Part shown: piece after piece, positions 39,851-49,404 of the stretch
Numbering within the stretch: the first letter of the stretch is position 1
How the letters are laid out: the number at the start of each line of letters is the position of its first letter
DNA from: Pomphorhynchus laevis
Lineage: Eukaryota > Acanthocephala > Palaeacanthocephala > Echinorhynchida > Pomphorhynchidae
NCBI GenBank assembly: GCA_012934845.2
Contig: WNNJ02002353.1
Span: 1-64,000, forward strand
Direction of reading: 5' to 3'
Length of the DNA: 64,000 bases
The notes under the pieces: model-generated
What the model was told of the DNA's origin: nothing
The model's input: the letters and a program-made list of their open reading frames with translations, nothing else
Databases searched by the model: none
Translations under genes and position numbers: made by a program

Positions 39851-40290
39851 ACAATCAATCCAGTTCCAGATCAAACCAGTTCCAGATCAATCCATTTCCA
39901 GATCAATTCAGTTCCAGATCAATCCAGTTCCAGATCAATCCAGTTCCAGATCAATCCAGTTCCAGATCAATCCAGTTCCAGATCAATCCAGTTCCAGATC
40001 AATCCAGTTCCAGATCAATCCAGTTCCAGATCAATCCAGTTCCAGATCAATCCAGTTCCAGATCAATCCAGTTCCAGATCAATCCAGTTCCAGATCAATC
40101 CAGTTCCAGATCAATCCAGTTCCAGATCAATCCAGTTCCAGATCAATCCAGTTCCAGATCAATCCAGTTCCAGATCAATCCAGTTCCAGATCAATCCAGT
40201 TCCAGATCAATCCAGTTCCAGATCAATCCAGTTCCAGATCAATCCAGTTCCAGATCAATCCAGTTCCAGATCAATCTAGTTCCAGATCGA
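39851..40290 (+). repeat. 16-bp satellite array, about 26 copies
   Basis: The unit ATCAATCCAGTTCCAG is repeated with a strict 16-bp period and almost no variation in the middle; edge units diverge slightly (ATCAAACCAG, ATCCATTTCC, ATCTAGTTCC). Since 16 is not a multiple of 3, the 48-bp superperiod leaves one frame open for 145 residues. That frame is an artefact of the repeat. The array directly replaces the 5' end of LINE-H, which becomes readable at about 40310. Confidence 0.9.
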
Positions 40291-40434
40291 TCCAATTTTT
40301 ATGACCCATCATTCATATCATCTTTCAGACAAGCTCGTAATGTTTTTAAACGACTCTGCACTAATAAGCGTGTTTATTATGAGTACGACCTCGTAAATTC
40401 GATTGGTCAAAATTCCAAACGTTTTTGATCATAC

Positions 40435-41013
40435 ATGCGCCAAAATGGTAATGTTCCCTGTAATATTCCTAACTTGGTTGCTGATGATTGTCTATTGTTT
40501 TCTCAGGTCGACATTACCGAGGAATTTGCAAATGAATTTACTCTAAGCAGTGTTTCGTCGGTATCCAACATTGATTATGAACCACTCAGATATCATGTCT
40601 CCAGTAATTTGATTTCAATTACTAAAGATGAAGTATTTGTCAAATTTATTCGGCTGTCGGAGTGTTTATCTGCTGGTCCTGACAACATTCACCTTATTCT
40701 TTTACGTATCTTGGGTACCCACCTCTCTCGGCCCTTGGCAATACTGTTTCAGCTATCTTTAAACTCTGGCAAATTACCGCTCGACTGGAAACGTGCTATG
40801 GTTGTACCTGTTTATAAGAAAGGTGTGCGGAACTCAGCTAGTAACTACAGGCCTATAAGTTTAACTAGCCGTATAAGTAAAACTATGGAGCGTATAGTTC
40901 ACGAAAGGATAATGAGTCACTTGGTTGAGTCCGGACAGATTTGCTCTCAACAGCATGATTTCAGAAAAGGCAGATCTTGTCTGACTAATCTCTTGTGTTC
41001 TCGTGAGGCGTGA
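40435..41013 (+). CDS. LINE-H RT, fingers
   Basis: The 192-residue frame covers the region before the catalytic core: ECLSAGPDNIHLILLRILGT, LDWKRAMVVPVYKKGVRNSA, NYRPISLTSRISKTMERIVH and QICSQQHDFRKGRSCLTNLL. HDFRKGRS corresponds to the usual HGFRxGRS, with Asp in place of Gly. The frame ends at a stop in the segment before DFSRAFDRVPH, which continues readable in the same phase at about 41060. Function as RT is by family; this copy is broken. Confidence 0.7.
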   Translation: MRQNGNVPCNIPNLVADDCLLFSQVDITEEFANEFTLSSVSSVSNIDYEPLRYHVSSNLISITKDEVFVKFIRLSECLSAGPDNIHLILLRILGTHLSRPLAILFQLSLNSGKLPLDWKRAMVVPVYKKGVRNSASNYRPISLTSRISKTMERIVHERIMSHLVESGQICSQQHDFRKGRSCLTNLLCSREA

Positions 41014-41188
41014 GTCGCAGAATTATCTCGAGGTAGCTCTATTGATGCTCTGTTTCTTGATTTTAGTAGAGCATTCGATCGCGTGCCTCATTCTCAGTTG
41101 ATACAAGCATTATTCGATCATGGCATTCCCAAGATGCTTGTAGCGTGGGTTGCTGATTTTCTGTCATCTAGGAGCTATATAGTACGGG

Positions 41189-41842
41189 TTGGTGATTGTT
41201 TTTTCTCCGTGTAGTGTGACTTCCGGGTTTCCTCGGGGGACTGTGCTTGGCCCATTACTTATTAACATTTTCATCAACTCTCTGCTGAGTAAACTGCAAT
41301 GCCAATATCTTGCATTCGCAGATGACTTGAAAATGTGGAGCACAATTAATTCTCCAAAGGATTTAGAGTTTCTGCAAAGTGATATTGATAGGATAGAAAT
41401 TTGGAGTAGGCATACAGGAATACTATTGAACCTCTCCAAGTGTGTTCACCTTCGTTTCGAGAATAGTTCTGTACCTGCCCGCTATACTATAGGATCTCAA
41501 ATAATTAATTGTGTATCTCATGTACGAGACCTTGGTATCATAGCTCATTCTTCCTTGAAGTCTAGAATGGACACTGAATGTAGATGCGCGTCTGCCAGAA
41601 GAATGCTGTACTTGATAAAAAACTGCTTCAAGTTTGTGTCACCCACATGTTTTAGAATTCTATTTAATGCACTTGTGAGACCACATATTGAGTTCGCGAT
41701 ACAAGCCAGTTTTCCAACGTCCAAAAAAGAGTTGAATGACTTAGAAAATATTCTTCGTCGTGGCAGCAAACTGTGTTCGAGTTGTTCTCATATGAGTTAT
41801 CAAGACAGACTTAAAACTTTGGGTATGATGAATGTGCATTAA
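41189..41842 (+). CDS. LINE-H RT palm, thumb and C-terminal region
   Basis: The 217-residue frame shows SGFPRGTVLGPLLINIF (motif B, with Phe-Pro-Arg for the usual Val-Pro-Gln), the catalytic YLAFADDLKMWS, the thumb (LLNLSKCVHLRFE, VRDLGIIAHSSLK) and the C-terminal domain (NALVRPHIEFAIQASFPTSK, LENILRRGSKLC). The remaining C-terminal residues are in 41861-42067 (LSHRCTNAWNRLPSEIV). Both catalytic aspartates are present. Confidence 0.7.
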   Translation: MVIVFSPCSVTSGFPRGTVLGPLLINIFINSLLSKLQCQYLAFADDLKMWSTINSPKDLEFLQSDIDRIEIWSRHTGILLNLSKCVHLRFENSSVPARYTIGSQIINCVSHVRDLGIIAHSSLKSRMDTECRCASARRMLYLIKNCFKFVSPTCFRILFNALVRPHIEFAIQASFPTSKKELNDLENILRRGSKLCSSCSHMSYQDRLKTLGMMNVH

Positions 41843-42215
41843 AGACTGTACATCCTAGATATGTTAGTAATGTGGCATTTCGCCAACGGTTCGGATGGAT
41901 ATCCTACCCATTCGGTAGTTATCAACGATAGACGATGCCACAGAGGTCATCCCCTGCTGTTGAAGATATCGTCCCATGGTCGCAGTTCACGGTTGGATCG
42001 GTTGTCTCATCGTTGTACAAATGCTTGGAATCGACTACCGTCGGAAATCGTAATGGATTTATCATAAATTGGACGATTAACGGCGGGAATAATGAAAATT
42101 ACCCCTTTTATTGATATTTTTACGTTGATTGTGGTGTATATAATAATGTGTTTTTTTGTAATCGAGCGAAACGGCTTTATAGCCAATGCTTGCTTGTAAT
42201 AATAATGATTCGTAT

Positions 42216-42544
42216 TAATAAATTTCAATTCTTGATCAGTCTATAAATATCATGAACAGAGAATAATATCTAAATACGCTGAACAAGTGGTAAATATTCA
42301 TAGAAGAGCATTCATACCAGTAGTATTTTCAGTTACAGGTAGAGGATAAAAAAATGACCTTAAATTTACTAAAGACTCGCGATAAAAACAGCTCTGAAAA
42401 AAGGTCTAGCATATAATGAGTGTATAAGCAGTTTGATAATAAAAGTAAGCATCACTATGATAAAAAAAAGCAATCTCAATGTGTTTGAAGGTGACTCTCG
42501 GGTCAATATATAGCAAAGGTTGCGAAATAGAATTTTAAAATAAC
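42216..42544. other. No recognised gene
   Basis: AT-rich sequence between the LINE-H tail and the truncated LINE-A copy. Only short chance frames. Confidence 0.4.
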
Positions 42545-43735
42545 CTAGTGTTCTCATCTTCCTCGACCTATCCTCCGCCTTCGACATTGTCGACAACTCC
42601 ATCCTCCTTTCTTGTCTTCGTTATGATTACGGCTTTTATTCCTCCTCCGTAGCATGGTTTGCCTCATATCTATCCGACCGTTCTTTTCGCGTCTGTTCTA
42701 ATTCATCATCCTCCCCTCCCATCATTATTTTCGCGGGTCCCCACAAGGCTCAGTTCTAGGTCCCCTGCTTTTCTCTCTTCTGCTTGGCGATCTATCTCCG
42801 TTTATCAAACCTTACTCCTTTAACGTCTGTAATACGCCGATGACATCCTCATCTATGCTCATGCACTCGCACTTCGCATACATGATAACGGCATTTCTGT
42901 CTCAAGCTGTATTTCTTCTATCTACAAACGTCTCCAATCTCCATCTCGTTCTAAACACCGAAAAGTCCAAAATAATGTGGATCCTCCCCCGTAAATCAAA
43001 CATATCTTCCCCCACTGTATATTTTGCCTCATCGATCATCCCCATAGTCCACAATCTCACTTTCTTAGGCTTCCATTTTAATGATCACCTTTCACTTTAA
43101 CTCTTCGTCCGTGACAAGGTCCGCTCATCTAACTTAATTCTCCGTGACATTCGCCGTATCCGCTCCCTTATCGAATTCCGTTCTTGTATGTCTCTTCTTT
43201 CATCGCTTCTTTTCCCTAAAATCGATTACTGCCTTAGCCTTTTCGCCAACTTCTCCAAAATCCATCATCCTACCCCTACAACGAATAACCAACATCGCCG
43301 TTCGAGTGCTCTATCGTCTCCGTCGCTTCGACCACACATCCACATATCTTGCCCAACTTTGCTAGCCCACCATCCACATCCACATCAAACTCCGCCTTCT
43401 TCTCGTTACTTTTCGTCTCATCGCTGTCGGCTCCCCATCGTTCATCAACCTTCATTTCTTAGACGACACTCGCCCCACCTCGCTATCGCTGCGTTCCCGT
43501 CATACCCTCTTACTCCACGTTCCAAATTACTCCAACAACTACGGTCTCCGATCTTTCCTCGTCGCCGCCTCACTTGCCTGGAATCAACTCCCTCTCGACG
43601 TCCGCCGCGCTCTTTCCTTTATCACATTCGAACACCTCCTCCGTTCACACCTTTTCGAAACATGATTTACATTTTTGTTTTGTTGTGGTCATGTAAGCGT
43701 GCGCTGACACGCATTTTCCACGTTAAAATAAATCT
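42545..43735 (+). mobile_element. LINE-A fragment (RT to 3' end)
   Basis: Begins within the RT at [20 protein letters not shown] and continues through [20 protein letters not shown], a shifted catalytic box (about 42830), then KIMWILPRKSNISSPTVYF and NLTFLGFHFNDHLSL (42840-43100). It ends with the C-terminal region. The 3' hairpin GCGTGCGCTGACACGC and the end GTTAAAATAAATC lie at 43697-43730. It belongs to the same subgroup as 6944-8411 and 14662-15590. Several frame breaks. Confidence 0.8.
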
Positions 43736-43739
43736 TGTT

Positions 43740-44110
43740 TTTATTTGATAACCAAATTGAGGGTAATTATTGAACTGTAAATTATGAAAACAATTATTGT
43801 AAAAAAAATTCCAAAAGCAGGTTATTATTAATTGCAAAAGCAATTATTATATTGCAAAAGCAGGTTCAATGTGCATACGTTGAGTGTAAGAGAGCAAATG
43901 CTCATACAGCTGGACAATTTTCACATGGAAAAGAAATAAATATTAAATCGTCTTAGGCATGAAATGATTATTGATAATGGTAGACAGTTGTACCCTAGTT
44001 GTATATGGTATTCCATTAAGCAGTTCCGTTAGTGTGCTAATTATATGAAATCAATTTAAGTGTTGTCCATCAACGAGGCAAGTTCATGTAATGAACAATG
44101 AGATTCTTGA
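43740..44110. other. No recognised gene
   Basis: Contains an AATTGCAAAAGCA(G/A) motif repeated near 43815-43870. No coding or element signature was recognised. Confidence 0.4.
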
Positions 44111-44116
44111 ATGCCT

Positions 44117-44600
44117 TTATATTTGAACATCCGAACAATATGATGGTAGATTATTCAAATCAGTAATTGCTCGGAAAAAGGACCGCTGAGATATTTGTCC
44201 TGACGCGTGACTCAAATAACTTGGATGGATTACTACGGGTTTTGTTGTTATTACATCGAAGAAACTGACACAATCACTGTCATCAACACCATTGAACAAT
44301 ATCTTATAAATAGTGATGACATCTATGTATTTACTGCGAATGGATGAATGATGAGGATTGAGTACACTTAATCGTTCTTGGTACGACATATTTCGCAAGT
44401 GAGTTACACATCGAAATAATTTTCTCAGAATGCTGGCAAGTAAGTCGATTTCGGATTTAGTCAATGGTCTTGAAATAGGATAGGTGTATTCGAATCTAGG
44501 TAGAATGTATGATAAATAAACATTTCTAAATATATAGAGATAGTGACACGAAAGAGCGATGAATTATACCCATCATACGAGAACATAATGCGTGAACTTT
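44117..44600 (-). mobile_element. LINE-I, CR1-like C-terminal fragment
   Basis: The minus frame 44464-44117, with upstream residues to about 44580, reads VYLSYILPRFEYTYPISRPL, TKSEIDLLASILRKLFRCVT, MSYQERLSVLNP and FFRAITDLNNLPSY. This is the CR1 C-terminal region, usually WN.LP, here LNNLP. The family differs from LINE-B, B2, D and H. The RT core is missing. Confidence 0.6.
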
Positions 44601-44939
44601 ATTTGCTAGAAATGCTCTTAAGATCAGTTTGTTAGAGATATCCAGTGTAATCGGAGATATCGAGTGTAATCAATTAATGTTCTCCAGTTTCATTTTCTAC
44701 GACTAGAAAGAAAAAGCTACGAATGAAACAGATTTTCGAACAAGCATCTAAAATACTATTTGAACTCGAAATTTTAACATATTAAGATCACTTGAGGCAG
44801 TTAAATATGCATTCACTGTCATCCGTCAGAGCTCGAAACATCTTGATATTGGCATATACATTTATGCATAATCCAGATGATCCTCTAAAATCCCGGTTCG
44901 AAATGTGTACTGACAGAAAGATTACGTGATCACGCATGA

Positions 44940-45085
44940 ATGTTGCGACATCGTCATTAGCGTAAAAATCGGCGTACGAATTTGGCTGTACGAGTTATTC
45001 CTGTCTGGAATATATTATCAGCTGAAGTCGTTAAAATAACAAATAAACGTAAATTTATGAAATATCTAAAGATGAATGAATAGCT
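44940..45085 (+). mobile_element. CR1-like LINE end, plus strand
   Basis: The plus strand reads KNRRTNLAVRVIPVWNILSA then EVVKITNKRKFMKYLKMNE and a stop. This is the last segment of a CR1-type ORF2 (VRVIPVWNxLPAEVV). About 45 residues remain, lodged inside or next to the LINE-I remnants on the other strand. Confidence 0.45.
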
Positions 45086-45189
45086 AATTCCACGAAGTTT
45101 GACTCTAAATATTCAACAAAGATTCTTGTTTAGTCTTTTTTCTTGTTCTTTATGTCTGTGAACCAGTTTTATAAACTTTGGCACTCCAC

Positions 45190-45405
45190 CGCTGTTGTAA
45201 GTATAAATAAATATCCAAAATCATAAAATTGGCTTACATCAGGCATAATTTGACCAGATAGTATGAAAGAAGACTGAATATTCTTGCCGATTGATAAATC
45301 ATACTTAAGTGAATTAACAGACAGATGATTTGATTGAGGCCGCATACATATATAGTCTAAATCTTGTTGAAGAATAAGTACATCGTCTTTAGATTTAATT
45401 TCACG
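45190..45405 (-). mobile_element. LINE-I RT remnant after the catalytic box
   Basis: The minus strand is open for about 66 residues. It reads KDDVLILQQDLDYICMRPQS, NHLSVNSLKYDLSIGKN and SGQIMPDVSQFYDFGYL. This matches the segment after FADD in CR1 RTs (LQxDLDxxxxWxxxxxLxxNxxKCxxxxxG). It probably belongs to the same element as 44117-44600, with a foreign insertion between. Confidence 0.5.
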
Positions 45406-45440
45406 CCTTTAAAAATTTCTTTTGTTATAACTACTTCCAT

Positions 45441-45540
45441 TTCAGATTTTTCCTGTCAGTTCCAGGTTTTTCTTGTCAGTTCCAGATTTTTCCTGTCAGT
45501 TCCAGATTTTTCCTGTCAGTTCCAGATTTTTCCTGTCAGT
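45441..45540 (+). repeat. LINE-A 5' monomers, five copies of a 20-bp unit
   Basis: Five units of TCCAGATTTTTCCTGTCAGT, the same unit as at 17806-17905 apart from TTTTT in place of TTATT. They mark the 5' end of the LINE-A copy that follows. Confidence 0.75.
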
Positions 45541-45704
45541 TCCGCTGGCTACGCTCGAGGATTGAGCTTAATCTATAGATAAAAGATCGTGCCTATAAAA
45601 GCTCGATCTCAAATACCCGTTGCTGATCACGCATCTTCCACATCGGAATGCAAAGATCGTTAGACAAATTTGGATGTTGGATGCGATTGAAAAGATTGTG
45701 ACGT

Positions 45705-46148
45705 ATGGACCTTGATAGAGTTAAAATATCTGACCGTTCGGTGTATCAAAGTAAACCGTTTATATGTGGTTTTTGTGCATACGTAAAACTTTCGCAGCTA
45801 TCCTGCGCCTCCACTTCTGTCTCACATACGACTACTCAGACCGATACTGTTTTTGACATTTCCCTCGCATCAACATCTGACTTCGCATCGTATAATCGCA
45901 TTATTGAACCTTCTCTCGCACACACTCCTCGTTCAACTACGGATAAAACTTCAATTCATCTTCATCATCCTAGCAATGCAAACGGTAAAGCTATTCATCT
46001 CGTACCTCCTCTTTCATATTCCTCCCCATCTAAATGCATCTCATACACCTTCAACATTAGCTACTCCAAGTCGACCTTGAAAACTTCTCGATATTCCTAT
46101 TCTCTGTTCTACCTTACCCAATTCCTCACTATTTTCGCTTCCACTTAA
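45705..46148 (+). CDS. LINE-A ORF1, N-terminal part
   Basis: The 147-residue frame starts MDLDRVKISDRSVYQSKPFI, followed by CGFC, the second half of a Cys-pair zinc motif shared by the other ORF1s here. A Ser/Thr-rich stretch follows (HTTTQTDTVFDISLASTSDF). Upstream sequence to about 45600 could hold the first Cys pair in another frame. The RRM-like part is in 46163-46531. Probably the element's RNA-binding protein; the frame is broken. Confidence 0.5.
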   Translation: MDLDRVKISDRSVYQSKPFICGFCAYVKLSQLSCASTSVSHTTTQTDTVFDISLASTSDFASYNRIIEPSLAHTPRSTTDKTSIHLHHPSNANGKAIHLVPPLSYSSPSKCISYTFNISYSKSTLKTSRYSYSLFYLTQFLTIFAST

Positions 46149-46854
46149 CTATATTTCTCCCCATGATATCTGCATTCTGCATGATCTCTGCATTCATTAC
46201 TCCTCACTCTACCTCGCCCGTATCACTTCTCAATAATTTACATCCTTCCGTCAAAATCATCTCCAGTAACATCTCCGATCAACCGATTCAATACTCCACT
46301 TCTGTCACACATGATCCAACTTATCTTCATTCTCCACCCAGAACCCCTGCCATTCCAACTTATATCTGCTCTTCTGCATCTACTCCTACCAGCTCTGTCC
46401 GTCCACCACATCCACGTAATCGTTTTCCTTCGCGCGATCGCTGTATTATCATATCTAACTTAAATCTTCCCGGACATGTTTCTCCACAATCTCGCCTCGA
46501 TGATGATGTATCTGCTTCAGGTCTATACTAGCAATTATTCTTTTTAATGATAATCCATCCCTCTTCAATAATATCGCTACTGTATCTTTTATCCACTCCT
46601 AAAAATCGATTTCCGACATAGTTCACATGCTTCCTTGGTAATCTCCCAACATTTTAAACTAGTTACAACTTCATCTACCTGTCGTATCATCCTGACTGCT
46701 CCCCTTCTGATATTGTCCAGCTTAATTTAGCTCGCATTGAGAAACATAGACGTGAAACAAATGGCGTGCCATTCTTATCAATACGTCGAATTAACGAAAA
46801 TTTTCACGTCGTGGACACAAGGCCAAAAATCCGATTGCGTCCCATCTCTCTCAC

Positions 46855-47319
46855 TTGCCTTCTTCGCTAGTCAATCTAGCTCCTGAGCGTACTTTTCGTC
46901 TAGGTATATGCAACACTCGCTCCATCCTTCATAAAGTTGATATGCTCCTTGATATCTTCGATCAATTATCTATCGGTATTCTCTGCATTACCGAATCCTT
47001 GCACTCTGACTCTGACGATCTTGCTATTCGTCGTCTATGTCGCTCTGGTTGTTCACTAGTTGAATCAACTAATCCAATTGTAACTTCCATATCTACTGCT
47101 TCTAACCATGGCGGTATTGTTGTCATTGCTCGTCACCCAATGTCTCTACGTAAAATTAATGCTAACATCCATTACACATCGTTCGAATTAGTCATATGCA
47201 GATCATCAACTCTTTTCCCTATGGAACTTGTGATTATATATCGTCCAAGCTCAGCCGCGCCCTCATGTATGTCTTTTAACGCCCTAGCAGATCTTCTTTC
47301 ACACTGTTTAATGTCCTAA
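46855..47319 (+). CDS. LINE-A ORF2 endonuclease, N-terminal part
   Basis: The 154-residue frame encodes the first strands of the APE domain: TFRLGICNTRSILHKVDMLL, ILCITESLHSDSDDLAIRRL, HGGIVVIARHPMSLRKINAN and ELVIIYRPSSAAPSC. SL replaces the usual SW after the catalytic Glu, as also in the 54341-56017 copy. It breaks off before the GDFNI strand, which is readable at about 47333 in another frame. Confidence 0.6.
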   Translation: MPSSLVNLAPERTFRLGICNTRSILHKVDMLLDIFDQLSIGILCITESLHSDSDDLAIRRLCRSGCSLVESTNPIVTSISTASNHGGIVVIARHPMSLRKINANIHYTSFELVICRSSTLFPMELVIIYRPSSAAPSCMSFNALADLLSHCLMS

Positions 47320-48168
47320 TCCTTTTGTTCTCGGTGACTTTAACATTCGTTTTGATCGTCCAATCGATTCTGACTTATCACTTAACTAACTTCAAATCAC
47401 CGTGTTTCCTATCTATCTCTCTACCATTCCCAGCTCATTCTAATGCGAACTAAACGTACTTTATGTTATCGAAATCAACTCGAGTACTCTTCCAAGTGTA
47501 AATCTCAGTGGAAAATCGTAAAATCAATTCTTTCATGATCACCTTCCCTTGTAACATAAATCCTGATGGATTTTCTTATCTACAATCTAAGCTATCTAAT
47601 TTGCATTCCCTTCTACCCGTATGCCCTTATATCTTCTCTTCTCTTTAAATACTTCCCTCCCAGAGCTATTACACCTTCCCGTTTCATTTCATGAAGTTTC
47701 ATCTTTTCTCATGTCATTACCTAATAAAATCACTCCTTCTAACCCAATTCCCGCTCACTTGCTTGAAAATGTCTGCTCATCTATCTCACCCTTCCTACCA
47801 CATTGTTCAATTTGTCTATCCACAGCCGCACATTTCCTTCCAACTGGAAATGTACCACTGTTCGTCTACTCAAAAAGCAATCTCTCGAATCCTCACTACC
47901 ATCTTCATACCGTCCTATCTCACTTCTCCCAACCCTCTCTAAACTCCTCGAGCGTCTTGTTCTCAAGCAAATTAATGCATATAAAAAAAATTTTGGTTTC
48001 TTATAAACATACAACGTTAAAAAAAGAATTGATTAATAAAGTACTTACAATACACAAATTACATTTGAACTTTCTTGGCTGCTTAATAAACTACTTACAA
48101 TACAATACAAATTCGCACAATACAAATTCGACACAGACAATTATACCGAAGAACCAATATCAAACATC

Positions 48169-49404
48169 ATGGTCAAACAGAGGAAGACTGCAAAGCGAGC
48201 TATTGCAACAAAGTTTGTGGATCATCAGATTCAATGTTCTAGTGAAGATTGTAGTGTGTGGACAAGTGTATCGTTTCCGGAGGAAAAGAAATCTGCGCTA
48301 TCGAATAAATCATTTTACTGTGGGTACTGCTGCGCATCTTTGCTAATTCATTTGAAGGGCCATTGTGACGAGAAAATATCTACAAATGCTTCGGAAAGGA
48401 ACACATATTCAAAAAGTTGCATCGATCGGGAAGTACAAAGTTCTGGCGAATCAGATACCTATAAAGATATACCCATTCAAGAGTTTCACGTTCAGAACAC
48501 TAAAAATACAAATAGCGAAATACCAAGTTCATCCCGTATCTGGAAAAAAGGTCATCCAAATTCACGCGTGATGCAAACGTTGAGTAAGAAATTTGAAGGC
48601 AATAGTGCGTCGTCAATATCGGTTGTTAGTGGTGAGCCGTCGGTGTCGCTGGACAATGATGCTTTGAAGGTATCGGACAATTACGAAGTATCGTCTATAT
48701 CGGTGATTAATGATTATCGCAATGAAATCGGTATAACTGGAGTCACCGATGAACGAGCTTCACACAATGATACAGACGTCGATATAGATAATGTTCACTC
48801 AGCTTTCAAGTGTATTTGTTCAAATGAGATGGAACAAGGGCGAGACGCAAGAAGCAAACCGGATGAGGGTGGTGACGGCAGCGATTCTTTCAGCAAAAAA
48901 ACGTATTTTGATAATAAAAGTCACACAGATCGCAATCATACATTAAATAGGGGCTGTAACATACTTATTTGGGGTTTAGATGAGTCATCAGCCTCAAGTG
49001 CACAGGAGCGGCTTGATGATGATATTGCCGGTTTACGTGTGTTCTTTTCTAATTTGCTCGAAAAAGGTGAGGAAGAGGTCGCATCGTCTATTTTAGTAAG
49101 GCAGCTCTATAGGTTGGGTAAGAAAAACGATAGATCACGATTGCTAAAGGTTGTGTTAGGATCGGCAGAGCAAGCAAAGTGTCTTTTAGACCGTGGTTAT
49201 CGACTTAAAGGTAACAAAATACGAATTTTACGTGATCTTTCTCTCGAAGACAGGCAAAAATTGAAGGATATCAAGGCGGAACTTCATTACAGGCTGCAAA
49301 ACGGTGAATCGAATCTGTGCATTCGAAATTTTCGGGTTGTGAGGTGGCGTCCTGCAGTTCGATGGAGATCGATCAATCTTTCTCTAGACCTTACAACGCC
49401 ATGA
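48169..49404 (+). CDS. LINE-B ORF1: zinc motif, acidic linker, RRM-like and C-terminal domains
   Basis: The 411-residue protein is probably the RNA-binding chaperone that packages the LINE RNA. The basic N-terminus (MVKQRKTAKRA) precedes a likely zinc site at C23, C28, C51 and C54 (QCSSEDC, then YCGYC). Residues 60-255 are Ser/Asp-rich and low in structure. From about 264 an RRM-like domain reads NILIWGLDESSASSAQERLD, SSILVRQLYRLGKK and RLLKVVLGSAEQAKCLLDRG. A C-terminal domain follows, with LSLEDRQKLKDIKAELHYRL and NLCIRNFRVVRWRPAVRW. The same C-terminal pattern is in LINE-B2, LINE-D and LINE-C. The stop TGA (49402-49404) shares ATGA with an ORF2-frame ATG. Role by family analogy. Confidence 0.8.
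   Translation: MVKQRKTAKRAIATKFVDHQIQCSSEDCSVWTSVSFPEEKKSALSNKSFYCGYCCASLLIHLKGHCDEKISTNASERNTYSKSCIDREVQSSGESDTYKDIPIQEFHVQNTKNTNSEIPSSSRIWKKGHPNSRVMQTLSKKFEGNSASSISVVSGEPSVSLDNDALKVSDNYEVSSISVINDYRNEIGITGVTDERASHNDTDVDIDNVHSAFKCICSNEMEQGRDARSKPDEGGDGSDSFSKKTYFDNKSHTDRNHTLNRGCNILIWGLDESSASSAQERLDDDIAGLRVFFSNLLEKGEEEVASSILVRQLYRLGKKNDRSRLLKVVLGSAEQAKCLLDRGYRLKGNKIRILRDLSLEDRQKLKDIKAELHYRLQNGESNLCIRNFRVVRWRPAVRWRSINLSLDLTTP

Larger units (their letters stand above)
40310..42215 (+). mobile_element. LINE-H, CR1-like, linker through 3' end
   Basis: Begins in the linker (SFRQARNVFKRLCTNKRVYY), then RT (40435-41013 and to 41340), thumb, C-terminal domain (41861-42067) and a 3' UTR with CGGCTTTATAGCCAATG and a TAATAATAATG end. 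It is missing the ORF1 and endonuclease, whose place is taken by the satellite. Only a few small breaks, so it is a moderately young copy. It differs enough from LINE-B and LINE-B2 to be its own family. Confidence 0.75.
45441..47982 (+). mobile_element. LINE-A, 5' part, split by the LINE-B insertion
   Basis: Monomers, 5' UTR (45541-45700), then ORF1 with its zinc motif in frame 45705-46148 (KPFICGFCAYVKLSQLSCAS) and RRM part (RCIIISNLNLPG, SRLDDDVSASG). ORF2 endonuclease at 46855-47350 (FRLGICNTRSILHKVDMLLD, GGIVVIARHPMSL), linker, and first RT strands to about 47982 (WKCTTVRLLKKQSLESSLPS, YRPISLLPTLSKLLERLVLK, QINAY). At 47982 it is interrupted by LINE-B and resumes at about 52365 with FSSNLFPPFQAAF-type sequence. 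Several breaks; an internal deletion is likely near 47380. Confidence 0.8.

Noticed and set aside
39842-40279. A 145-residue open frame of repeating SSRSIQFQINPVPDQ-like residues
   Set aside because: It is the translation of the 16-bp satellite, whose 48-bp superperiod happens to lack stops in this frame. No coding signal beyond the repeat.
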